Assembly: GCA_019459285.1 (NCBI GenBank)
Contig: JAIBEL010000072.1
Span: 30,357-94,356 of the forward strand
Length of the DNA stretch: 64,000 nucleotides
Reading direction: 5' to 3'
Source of the DNA: Rhizobium sp.
GTDB lineage: Bacteria > Pseudomonadota > Gammaproteobacteria > Burkholderiales > Thiobacillaceae
Made by a program: the position numbers and the translations under genes. The notes under the pieces were generated by a model, which was not told where the DNA came from, did no database searches, and was given only the letters and a program-made list of their open reading frames with translations. Shown here piece by piece: positions 56,719 to 64,000 of the stretch (position 1 is the stretch's first letter; every line of letters starts with the position of its first letter).

Positions 56719-57237
56719 TCAGAAGGGCCAAAGCTTGCAGATTGCACACAGGCTTTTGAGCGGTCCCCGGTTGTCGGCCAGGATGGCAAGGCCGGCCCCG
56801 ACACAGTAGATGACGGCGAATGCCCCTGGCAAGATGGGCAGGCCCATGAGAACGATGAGCCGCTCCTTGGGAACGGTCAGGCCCGGAACGTTTTCAAGCT
56901 GCGCAATACGGTAAAGATGCTTGAGGTACTGGGCTACGGCAGCACACACGCTCGCAACGAATGCGGTAATCGATATCCAGGCCAGCACGCCGCCCAGCAT
57001 GTGGTAAGTCAGGGTATAGGTGCAGGCAGGGGGATCGGGGAGCGCATTGAAGATGCCGACGATCACTGAAAGGCAGAAGGCGATTAAGGCGATGAGGAAA
57101 TGGATGGTGGTGCGGTAGGGGTCGTAGCTCTTCTGGTTTGCGTCCAGGATGGCTTTTTGCACCATTTCCGCTAGGACGCCCCTGACCTGCGGGTCTTTTA
57201 TGGCTTCTACGACAGCATCGTGGATCCTGTTTCTCAT
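56719..57237 (-). CDS. Four-span membrane protein of unknown function
   Basis: This 172-residue protein has a soluble N-terminal helix (about 1-40, RGVLAEMVQKAILDANQKS) and then four hydrophobic segments (about 44-66, 82-100, 128-148, 140-155 region) with a Cys pair at the C terminus (SLCAICKLWPF). No family is recognised. It converges with the Crp/Fnr gene. Confidence 0.6.
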   Translation of the reverse strand: MRNRIHDAVVEAIKDPQVRGVLAEMVQKAILDANQKSYDPYRTTIHFLIALIAFCLSVIVGIFNALPDPPACTYTLTYHMLGGVLAWISITAFVASVCAAVAQYLKHLYRIAQLENVPGLTVPKERLIVLMGLPILPGAFAVIYCVGAGLAILADNRGPLKSLCAICKLWPF

Positions 57238-57431
57238 GGTGCTCTCCCTGTGCGCTTCCTTGGTATAGCCAAGAATTTCAGGATGGGGCGAATCCTGTTG
57301 CGTCGTCGCATAATGAGGCAGCCGACAGGGCGGGAGAAAATTTCCGACTGGATGGAATAAACCGGGGCGTCAAGGTGTTTACGTCCATGCAGGCTGACTG
57401 CATCCCTCCATTTTCGAGAAAAGGACGTCCC

Positions 57432-57806
57432 ATGAAAACCGCATTCACTTCCTCCCTGGCAGGCCTCGTCCTGCTCGTTGCCTGTGCGACGCCGAACGCC
57501 GCGCCCGTGGCCATGCAATCGGGCGTGCTGACCAATGCCGACGGCATGACGCTGTATGTATTCGACAAGGATGCCGCCGGCGCCGGCAAGAGCGCATGCA
57601 ATGGCGATTGCGCGACGAACTGGCCGCCGCTGATGGCAACGGCCGGCGACAAGGCGAGCGGCGACTACAGCATCCTTACCCGCGACGACGGCAGCCGCCA
57701 GTGGGCCTACAAGGGCAAGCCGCTGTATCGCTGGATCAAGGACCAGAAGCCGGGCGATACCACGGGCGACGGCGTGAAGAACGTGTGGCATGCGGCTAAA
57801 CCCTAA
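57432..57806 (+). CDS. COG4315-type secreted lipoprotein
   Basis: The 124-residue protein has a lipobox-like LVAC (Cys about residue 18) and the duplicated COG4315 pattern: TNADGMTLYVFDKDAAG, SACNGDCATNWPPL, and QWAYKGKPLYRWIKDQKPGDTTGDG. These repeats are exported and of unknown function. Its 3' end overlaps the sigma factor start by 17 bases, so it is part of the ECF operon and could be a target or sensor-related protein. Confidence 0.88.
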   Translation: MKTAFTSSLAGLVLLVACATPNAAPVAMQSGVLTNADGMTLYVFDKDAAGAGKSACNGDCATNWPPLMATAGDKASGDYSILTRDDGSRQWAYKGKPLYRWIKDQKPGDTTGDGVKNVWHAAKP

Positions 57807-58293
57807 GCCGGATCTGATCGAGCATCTGCCCCGTCTGCGCCGCTACGCCCGGGCGCTGACGGGCGATGTCGTGCGTGCCGACGACCTGGTGCAGGACACG
57901 CTCGAACGCGCGCTGGCCAGGCTCGATTTGTGGCAACCGGGCAGCGACCTGCGCGCCTGGCTGTTCACGCTGATGCACAATCTTTTCGTGAACCAGTTGC
58001 GGACCCGCCGCCCGCAGGACACGGCGCTCGACGAGGCGATGGACATCCCGGTGAGCGGCGGACAGATGGAAGCGCTGGCGGCGCGCGACATGCACGCGGC
58101 GCTGGTACGGTTGCCCGATGAGCAGCGGGAAGTGATCCTGCTGGTCGGGCTGGAACAGTTTTCCTATGCCGAGGCCGCCCAGGTGCTGGGCGTGCCGGTC
58201 GGCACGATCATGTCGCGTCTTGCCCGTGCGCGCGAGCGGATGCGACACATGCTGGCGGGGGCGCCCGCCGTACAGTTGAAGGTGGTGAAATGA
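57790..58293 (+). CDS. ECF-type RNA polymerase sigma factor
   Basis: The 167-residue protein has sigma region 2 (RYARALTGDVVRADDLVQDTLERALARLDLW, then LRAWLFTLMHNLFVNQLR) and region 4 (LVRLPDEQREVILLVGLEQFSYAEAAQVLGVPVGTIMSRLARARERM). It is a short ECF sigma factor. It overlaps both its neighbours: 17 bases with the lipoprotein gene and four with the anti-sigma gene, so the three form one coupled unit. Confidence 0.92.
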   Translation: MRLNPKPDLIEHLPRLRRYARALTGDVVRADDLVQDTLERALARLDLWQPGSDLRAWLFTLMHNLFVNQLRTRRPQDTALDEAMDIPVSGGQMEALAARDMHAALVRLPDEQREVILLVGLEQFSYAEAAQVLGVPVGTIMSRLARARERMRHMLAGAPAVQLKVVK

Positions 58294-59048
58294 CGGACCC
58301 TGTGCGCGAGGACGATTTGCATGCCTATGTGGATAGCGCGCTGCCCGAGGCGCGGCGCCTGGACGTCGAGGCCTGGCTGGCCGCGCATCCGGAGGACGCC
58401 GCACGGGTGCAGACATGGACCGGACAGAATCAGGCGCTGCATGCCGCGTTCGATGGTGTGCTCAACGAACCCCTGCCGATCGACCTGGTGCGTGCGGCGC
58501 GTCGTCGGCCGGTTCGCGCGCCGTGGCGGGCGATGGCGGCCACGCTTGCCTTGGCGGCCAGCGGCCTGATCGGCTACGGCATCGGTCTCAGCGAGGATCA
58601 GCCCCTCCCGGTGCCGCTGCATTTCGCCCGCGATGCGGCGATCGCGCATGCAGTGTTCAGTCCCGAGGCGCGGCACCCGGTCGAGGTGGATGCGGCCCAC
58701 GCCGCGCATCTGGTGAGCTGGCTTTCCAAGCGTGTCGGCACGCAGCTCAAGGCGCCTGAATTCGGCGCGCTCGGTTTCGAACTGCTGGGCGGGCGCCTGC
58801 TGGCGGGCGAATCCGGTCCGGTGGCTCAGTTCATGTACCAGGATGCGGGGGGGCGCCGCGTCACGCTCTATGTGCGGCGCGCCGTGACGGGCAATCGTGA
58901 GACGGCGTTCCGCCACGTCACCGAAAACGGCGTCGAGGTGTTCTACTGGATCGACCGCGATTTCGGCTATGCGCTGTCCGGCCAGATCGCGCATCCGGAC
59001 ATGCAGAAACTGGCCGACGCGGCCTATCGTCAGCTGATGGGCGGCTAA
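58290..59048 (+). CDS. Anti-sigma factor (transmembrane)
   Basis: The 252-residue protein has an N-terminal anti-sigma domain (EDDLHAYVDSALPEARRLDVEAWLAAHPED), one membrane segment (about 75-95, MAATLALAASGLIGYGIGLS) and a periplasmic domain (about 100-250, including HLVSWLSKRVGTQLKAPEF and RHVTENGVEVFYWIDRDF). This domain order is typical of membrane anti-sigma factors that hold an ECF sigma factor until a periplasmic signal is sensed. ATG overlaps the sigma stop (ATGA). Confidence 0.9.
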   Translation: MTDPVREDDLHAYVDSALPEARRLDVEAWLAAHPEDAARVQTWTGQNQALHAAFDGVLNEPLPIDLVRAARRRPVRAPWRAMAATLALAASGLIGYGIGLSEDQPLPVPLHFARDAAIAHAVFSPEARHPVEVDAAHAAHLVSWLSKRVGTQLKAPEFGALGFELLGGRLLAGESGPVAQFMYQDAGGRRVTLYVRRAVTGNRETAFRHVTENGVEVFYWIDRDFGYALSGQIAHPDMQKLADAAYRQLMGG

Positions 59049-59140
59049 TCGAGGTCTCGACGGAGGCTTGCCGCAGATGCCGCTCGAATTGCCAAAAAAT
59101 GGAAGTGCGCGAAGCATGCCTCGCCGCCTGGCGGACGCAC

Positions 59141-60010
59141 TCAGAGCGCAGCGCCCAGGCTCCAGTCCAGTATCCGCCAGCGCCGTTCGCGGCTGCCTTC
59201 GACGGCGATCTGGTAGCCCAGGCGGCGGATGGCACCGGGGCGGATAAGGAAGGTTTCTTCGCGAAACGGCAGGGTGGAATGCTCGATGCGCCAGGGGTTC
59301 GGTCCCATGCGATAGCCGAAGCTGATCTCGACATTCAGCCAGTCGAGCAATTGCGCATGCGATGGCTGCATCCGTGCGATGAGGCGCGGCCGGTCGGGTG
59401 CATCGGACAGTGGATAGGGGCGGCCCTGCACATACATGAAACAGGCCCCGGCGACGAGCAGCCAGGTCGGGCGGATGGGCTGTTCGCCCGCTTCCATCAC
59501 GAGCTCGAGCGCGGCGGTGCCGCCGCGGCTGGGCGGCAGGCGTTCCCAGGTCTCCAGGTAGTCGGTCTCGATGCCGGTTTCGGTCAGGCGTTCGCCGTCG
59601 AAGACCATGCTGCCGGTGTCGCGGCTGCCGTTGGCAGGCTGAAAGTCCATCTGGCGATGCCAGGTGCAGCGTGTGCCATCGATCTGGGTGACGCCGCAAA
59701 ACCCCTGCTGGCGCGCCAGCCAGGCCAGCTGGACCTCGCTGCATTCGGCGAGACTGCTGACGCCGGAAAAGTCCGGCCGCCCGGCGGGGAGGCGCAGATC
59801 GGCGTGCCAGCGCGGCGTCTGCAGCCAGAAGACGTGGCTGTGCGTGTCGCGCAGATCGGCGGTTTCCAGCAGGCTGCGGCGCCACACGCCGAGATAGGCG
59901 TTCGGAACCGGCGCGGGGGCGGCCGCCATGTCGGCCTGGGGAGCGAAGTAGCGTCGTGACAGATCGCGCAAGGCGCCGGCAAGGCACAGGTCGTTACGGT
60001 TCATGGTCAT
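59141..60010 (-). CDS. Conserved protein of unknown function downstream of GGDEF-EAL gene
   Basis: The 289-residue protein lacks a signal peptide and membrane segments. Conserved-looking stretches are SLLETADLRDTHSHVFWLQTP, GTRCTWHRQMDFQP and a terminal ERRWRILDWSLGA. I do not recognise a family, but the fold is probably a lipocalin-like beta-barrel. Its start overlaps the stop of the upstream GGDEF-EAL gene by about 17 bases (start 60010) or 11 bases (60004), so it is probably translated with it. Confidence 0.6.
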   Translation of the reverse strand: MTMNRNDLCLAGALRDLSRRYFAPQADMAAAPAPVPNAYLGVWRRSLLETADLRDTHSHVFWLQTPRWHADLRLPAGRPDFSGVSSLAECSEVQLAWLARQQGFCGVTQIDGTRCTWHRQMDFQPANGSRDTGSMVFDGERLTETGIETDYLETWERLPPSRGGTAALELVMEAGEQPIRPTWLLVAGACFMYVQGRPYPLSDAPDRPRLIARMQPSHAQLLDWLNVEISFGYRMGPNPWRIEHSTLPFREETFLIRPGAIRRLGYQIAVEGSRERRWRILDWSLGAAL

Positions 60011-62210
60011 CCGGTGGGTTCATGTCGGTTTGGCCGGCGTCGCCGGCGCACAACAGGGCTTCCATTTCGAGCGCGGGGATCGGGCGGCTGAAGTAGTAGC
60101 CCTGCAGCTCGTCGCAACCGTGCTGGCGCAGGAATTCGAGGTGTGCGAGGGTTTCCACGCCTTCGGCCACCACCTTGAGACCGAGCGCATGGCCGAGCGT
60201 GATGATGGCGCGCACGATGGCGGCATCGTCGGGATCGCTGTCGATGTCGCGCACGAAGCTCTTGTCGACCTTGAGACGGTCGACGGGAAAGCGCTTGAGA
60301 TAGCTGAGGCTGGAATAGCCGGTGCCGAAATCGTCCACCGCTATGTCGACGCCCAGCGTCTTCAGCGACTTCATGGCGACGTTGATGCGTTCGGCATCGT
60401 GCATGACGAAGGACTCGGTCAATTCCAGTTCCAGGAAGGCCGGGTCGAGCCCGGCCTGCGCCAGGGCGGAGGCCACCGACTGCACCAGACCGGTATGGCG
60501 GAACTGGATGGGCGACAGGTTCACCGACACGTTGATGGGCGGCAGCCCGGCGCGCTGCCAGGCGCTGTTCTGGCGGCAGGCCTCCTCCAGGATCCATTGT
60601 CCGATCGGAATGATCAGCCCGGTTTCCTCGGCGATCGAGATGAAGCTGTCGGGCGGGATGATGCCCTTGCCCGGGCAGTCCCAGCGGATCAGGGCTTCTG
60701 CGCCGATGATGCGGCCGCTGGCGACGTCGATGCGGGGCTGGTAGTAGACGCGGAATTCCTCGCGTTCCAGCGCGTGGCGCAGGCTGTTTTCCAGTTCGAG
60801 GCGTTCGCTGATCGCCAGATTCAGTTCGGGCGTGTAGAAGTGATAGGTGCTGCGGCCGGATTCCTTGGCCTTGTACATGGCGGCATCGGCGCAGCGCAGG
60901 AGGGCGTCCGGATCGCCGCCATCCTGCGGGTAGCAGCTGATGCCGACGCTGCAGCTGAGCCCGTATTCCTGCCCCTCGTCCATCCAGGGCTGCGAAATGA
61001 TTTCCAGCAGGCGGCTGACGATGGCGAGGATTTCATTTTCCTCGTGCAGCTCGGTAAGGACCAGGACGAATTCGTCGCCGCCCTGGCGTGCCACGCTGTC
61101 GTGGCCACGGACGCAGGCCAACAGCCGGTCGGCGACTTCCAGCAGCAGGCGGTCGCCGACATGGTGGCCGAGGCTGTCGTTGATCAGCTTGAAATGATCG
61201 AGATCGACGAACACCACCGCCACCAGATGATTGTCGCGCTGCGCCTTGACGATGGCCTGTTCGATGCGGTCGCGCAGCAGCGACCGGTTGGGCAGGCCGG
61301 TCAGACTGTCGTGGCTGGCCTGGTGCTCGAGCACGGCTTCGTGCTGCTTGCGCTCGGTGATGTCGACCACGGTGCCTTCGAAGAACTGCACGCTGCCGTC
61401 GACATCGCGCACCGCGCGCGCATTCTCGGAAATCCAGATGATGTGGCCGTCCCGCCGGTAGACCTGCGATTCGAAATTGCGCACCACGCCATGCGCCTGC
61501 ATCAGCCGCACGAATTCCCCGCGCCGTTGCGGCAGCACATAGAGTTGGCGCTGGATGTCGTGCAGGTGCGCGACCAGTTCGTCCGGCGAGGCATGACCGT
61601 AGATGCGCGCGAGCGCGGGATTGGCATTGAGGTAGCGGCCTTCCGGCGTGGTCTGGAAGATCCCCTCGGTGGCGTGCTCGAAAATGCTGCGATAGCGCCG
61701 CACCGCTTCGTGCAGCGCCTCGTTGGCGGCCATACGTTCGGAGATGTCCTGGATGAAACCTTCGATCCAGGCCAGGTGGCCGTGTTGGTCGTACAGCCCG
61801 ACGCCGCGTTCCAGGACCCAGCGGATCTGGCCGTCGGCACGGCGGATGCGATATTCCACGTCGAAGGCCTCGTTGGCCGCGAGGGCGGCGCGGATCGTGC
61901 GGCCGACGTGTTCGCGATCCTCGGGCAGGGTCATCTGGTCATAGGACACGCGGTTGTTGAACACCAGCTCGTCGGGACGATAGCCGGTGAGCTTGTGGCA
62001 GCCTTCGCTGACGTATTCCATGGTCCAGATGGCATCGATGCGGCAGCGGTAGATCATCCCGACCAGATTGTCGGTGATGGTGGTGAGCAGGCGCGTGACG
62101 TCGAGCGGCGCCGCAGGGTCCGTCACGTCCGGCTCGACAGACTGCAGGTTTTCGAACCTATTCATGGAATGCGGGGAAGCGTCGTAGCGTGCGCCGGAAG
62201 GCGTGACCAT
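59994..62210 (-). CDS. PAS-PAS-GGDEF-EAL protein
   Basis: The 738-residue protein has two PAS domains (about 38-158 and 170-288, both followed by a PAC-type DISER/DITERK end), a GGDEF domain (about 295-460, motif at 377-381) and an EAL domain (about 475-720, EAL at 505-507 with NLS, TES, DDFGTGYSS, LKVDKSF and AEGVE). Both enzymatic motifs are intact. No membrane segment is present. The start may be 62210 or ATG 62165; neither has a strong ribosome-binding site. Confidence 0.9.
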   Translation of the reverse strand: MVTPSGARYDASPHSMNRFENLQSVEPDVTDPAAPLDVTRLLTTITDNLVGMIYRCRIDAIWTMEYVSEGCHKLTGYRPDELVFNNRVSYDQMTLPEDREHVGRTIRAALAANEAFDVEYRIRRADGQIRWVLERGVGLYDQHGHLAWIEGFIQDISERMAANEALHEAVRRYRSIFEHATEGIFQTTPEGRYLNANPALARIYGHASPDELVAHLHDIQRQLYVLPQRRGEFVRLMQAHGVVRNFESQVYRRDGHIIWISENARAVRDVDGSVQFFEGTVVDITERKQHEAVLEHQASHDSLTGLPNRSLLRDRIEQAIVKAQRDNHLVAVVFVDLDHFKLINDSLGHHVGDRLLLEVADRLLACVRGHDSVARQGGDEFVLVLTELHEENEILAIVSRLLEIISQPWMDEGQEYGLSCSVGISCYPQDGGDPDALLRCADAAMYKAKESGRSTYHFYTPELNLAISERLELENSLRHALEREEFRVYYQPRIDVASGRIIGAEALIRWDCPGKGIIPPDSFISIAEETGLIIPIGQWILEEACRQNSAWQRAGLPPINVSVNLSPIQFRHTGLVQSVASALAQAGLDPAFLELELTESFVMHDAERINVAMKSLKTLGVDIAVDDFGTGYSSLSYLKRFPVDRLKVDKSFVRDIDSDPDDAAIVRAIITLGHALGLKVVAEGVETLAHLEFLRQHGCDELQGYYFSRPIPALEMEALLCAGDAGQTDMNPPDDHEP

Positions 62211-62799
62211 CCGCCGGCAGGGTGCCGGTGGCGGTGGCGAGCAATCGCTTCAGCAGGCGGTTCGGGCGCATGGTGTACTCCGTGGAGATGTCAGGTGTGC
62301 AGGTCCCGGGAGCGCAGGGGCGCGTACTCCCGGGCTTTTGTCCCGCCGTGGCCTCCGCTAGCCGGCGGAATCGGAACACCCTGGCCCCTGCGGTCAATGC
62401 AGACGACAAGGCGCCGCTATTCCCGTTGAACATCAGAAAGCAATAGCTGTGCCATAGAAATCAGGTGTGCGGAATGGATGTCGCGACCTTGTATAGGCGC
62501 GGCAGGCGCGTGGCGCATGCGCCGCGGTGAAGGAGAACGACGGCGGGCCATGGCCTGAATTGGTGCGGCCGATGGCGCGCATGCACCACGGTGGACTGCC
62601 TGAGGGCGGCTGTCCCGGGAAGGGGAGATACACGCAGATGTGACGCAGAATTCGGCGGACACGGAGTATCACGGGGGCGATTAGGGTGTTTGCTTAGTGC
62701 GCTTCAGCCTGTTCGTGCGCCACCGATAACGCTGTCAAGTGCAGGCAAGCATCCACGCCTGCCCGCCACTCAACTTGATAGAAGAACTGGGGTACTGCG
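62211..62799. other. Gene-free stretch between GGDEF-EAL and chemoreceptor genes
   Basis: These 589 bases carry no supported gene. Candidate frames on both strands are short and lack recognisable domains. It should hold the divergent promoters of both flanking genes. Confidence 0.45.
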
Positions 62800-63960
62800 G
62801 TGGAATGGATTCGTGAAGTCAGTTTGGTGCGCCGGGTCATGATCGGATTCTGGGTCATGGCTGCGGTGGTCGGCGTGTTGGGAGCAAGCGCGATCGGGTC
62901 GCTGCAAAACAGGTCTGCTGCGCTGCAGCATGCAGCCTTGGACGGCGCGACCGGAACCGCACCCGGATCGGGGGCGGAGTGGGTGATCGGCGTGATTACC
63001 CTTGCAGGCGTCGGGTTTGCGCTGCTGGCAGGCTGGGCGATTCGCAGGAGCATCAAGGATTCGGTGGAATCCACGGTGCAATGCGTGGTGCAGGTTGCGG
63101 GGGGCGACCTTGAGACCCCGATCAGTTCCCCTGGCAAAGATGAGATCTCCTGGCTGCGGAGCGAACTCAATTCGATGCGGAAGAAGTTGCGCGCCATGGT
63201 GCTCGATGTGCGCCAGACCGTGGAAGGCGTCAATAGTGCATCCGAGGAGATCGCCAGCGGGAATACCGATCTGTCTTCCCGCACCGAGAGCCAGGCCAGC
63301 GCGCTGCAGCAGACCACGAGCTCGATGCAACTGCTTGCCGGGACGGTGCGCAGCAACTCGCAAAGTACGCAGGAAGCCCGCGATGTGGTCGCGCAGTCGA
63401 GCAAGGTGGCCTTGCTCGGCTCGCAGACGATGCAGGACGTGGTGGTGCAAATGACCGAAATTCACGATGGGGCCGCCCGCATCGGCGAGATCGTCGGGGT
63501 GATCGACAGCATCGCCTTCCAGACCAATATTCTTGCGTTGAATGCGGCGGTCGAGGCGGCCCGTGCGGGCGACAGCGGGCGCGGCTTTGCCGTGGTCGCG
63601 TCCGAGGTGCGCGCGCTGGCCCAAAGCAGTTCAAGCGCGGCGCGCGAGATCAAGGCGCTGATCGACGCTTCGACCGAGCGGGTCGAGGCCGGGTCGAAGC
63701 TGGTACACGACGCCAGGCGCACGATGCAGGAGATTTTCGAGAGCGTGGAGCGCATGTCGGAACTGATCGTCAGCATCGCCGATGCAGGGCAATCGCAGAA
63801 CAATGACATCGGCCAGATGAACCAGGCCATTTCGCAGCTCGATACGATGACGCAGCAAAACGCCGCGCTGGTCGTTCAGCTCAGCGCGGCGGCCCAGTCG
63901 TTGAAGGCGCAATCGGGGCAGCTCAGCAGTTCGATGGCGGCGTTCCGCGTCGCGGCCTGA
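62800..63960 (+). CDS. Methyl-accepting chemotaxis protein (short periplasmic domain)
   Basis: The 386-residue protein starts at GTG 62800. It has a first membrane segment (about 12-33), only about 30 periplasmic residues, a second segment (about 62-80), a HAMP-like region (about 83-135) and a signalling domain. The domain's hairpin tip is IDSIAFQTNILALNAAVEAARAG, GRGFAVVASEVRALA. The small periplasmic part leaves little room for a ligand domain, so sensing is probably cytoplasmic or at the membrane. No CheW-binding pentapeptide tail is seen. Confidence 0.9.
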   Translation: MEWIREVSLVRRVMIGFWVMAAVVGVLGASAIGSLQNRSAALQHAALDGATGTAPGSGAEWVIGVITLAGVGFALLAGWAIRRSIKDSVESTVQCVVQVAGGDLETPISSPGKDEISWLRSELNSMRKKLRAMVLDVRQTVEGVNSASEEIASGNTDLSSRTESQASALQQTTSSMQLLAGTVRSNSQSTQEARDVVAQSSKVALLGSQTMQDVVVQMTEIHDGAARIGEIVGVIDSIAFQTNILALNAAVEAARAGDSGRGFAVVASEVRALAQSSSSAAREIKALIDASTERVEAGSKLVHDARRTMQEIFESVERMSELIVSIADAGQSQNNDIGQMNQAISQLDTMTQQNAALVVQLSAAAQSLKAQSGQLSSSMAAFRVAA

Positions 63961-63980
63961 CGGTCGTCGCGGCAGGGAAA

Positions 63981-64000
63981 GGGGGGGGGGGGGGGGGGGG
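63981..64000. repeat. Poly-G run at the window end
   Basis: The last 20 bases are all G, running off the end, after a GGGAAA. This could be a real homopolymer tract, but its length and edge position make an assembly or sequencing artefact more likely. Confidence 0.8.

Noticed and set aside
60003..62429. 808-codon plus-strand frame opposite the PAS-GGDEF-EAL gene
   Set aside because: No recognisable domain and typical antisense composition.

Overview
The window reads as a chromosomal segment of a GC-rich Gram-negative bacterium, most likely a betaproteobacterium. The evidence is high-GC codon use, many lipoprotein and signal-peptide proteins, a NodT/MacA/MacB-type export operon, KatE, YceH, patatin-like and DsrC-like proteins, and several multidomain c-di-GMP proteins. 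I cannot name the genus. No rRNA, tRNA, CRISPR array, insertion-sequence transposase or prophage was seen.

Layout. 1-7.1 kb: a nitrogen-assimilation operon (partial NikR-like regulator, two DUF1989 'urea carboxylase-associated' proteins, a biotin-dependent urea/guanidine carboxylase, allophanate hydrolase), best read as guanidine breakdown through carboxyguanidine and allophanate. 7.1-8.3 kb: a RES/Xre toxin-antitoxin pair. 8.9-16.8 kb: a tightly packed kaiB operon with a giant PAS/GAF hybrid kinase, a receiver-EAL protein and a double-receiver protein. 16.8-18.4 kb: decaying genes (SLC13 permease tail, ctaG, PCuAC, sco). 18.4-31.3 kb: housekeeping and stress genes, including a peroxiredoxin whose peroxidatic Cys codon is an in-frame TGA followed by a SECIS-like hairpin (a selenoprotein), and two copies of a short element with terminal inverted repeats. 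31.5-50.3 kb: an envelope and oxidative-stress island (CsbD, CHRD, DUF3309, alternative oxidase, flavodoxin, antiporter, KatE, DsrC-like). 50.4-54.1 kb: a kaiC-type operon (small unknown protein, KaiC-like ATPase, GGDEF-EAL). 54.6-64 kb: small envelope proteins, a Crp/Fnr regulator, an ECF sigma/anti-sigma operon, a PAS-GGDEF-EAL protein and a chemoreceptor.

How it fits together. Two themes recur. First, Kai-type proteins sit in two separate operons and both are linked to c-di-GMP enzymes. The KaiC-like protein lacks the standard phosphorylation residues, and the kaiB operon encodes a kinase with a pseudo-receiver. Second, a 16-bp palindrome, TGTNCGNTRNCGNACR, occurs nine times upstream of genes in the 32-47 kb stress island, with a weaker copy upstream of the Crp/Fnr gene at 55.95 kb. 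Its TGT-N10-ACA geometry suits that regulator family, so the island may be a locally clustered Crp/Fnr-type regulon. This motif and the selenoprotein are the two most distinctive observations.
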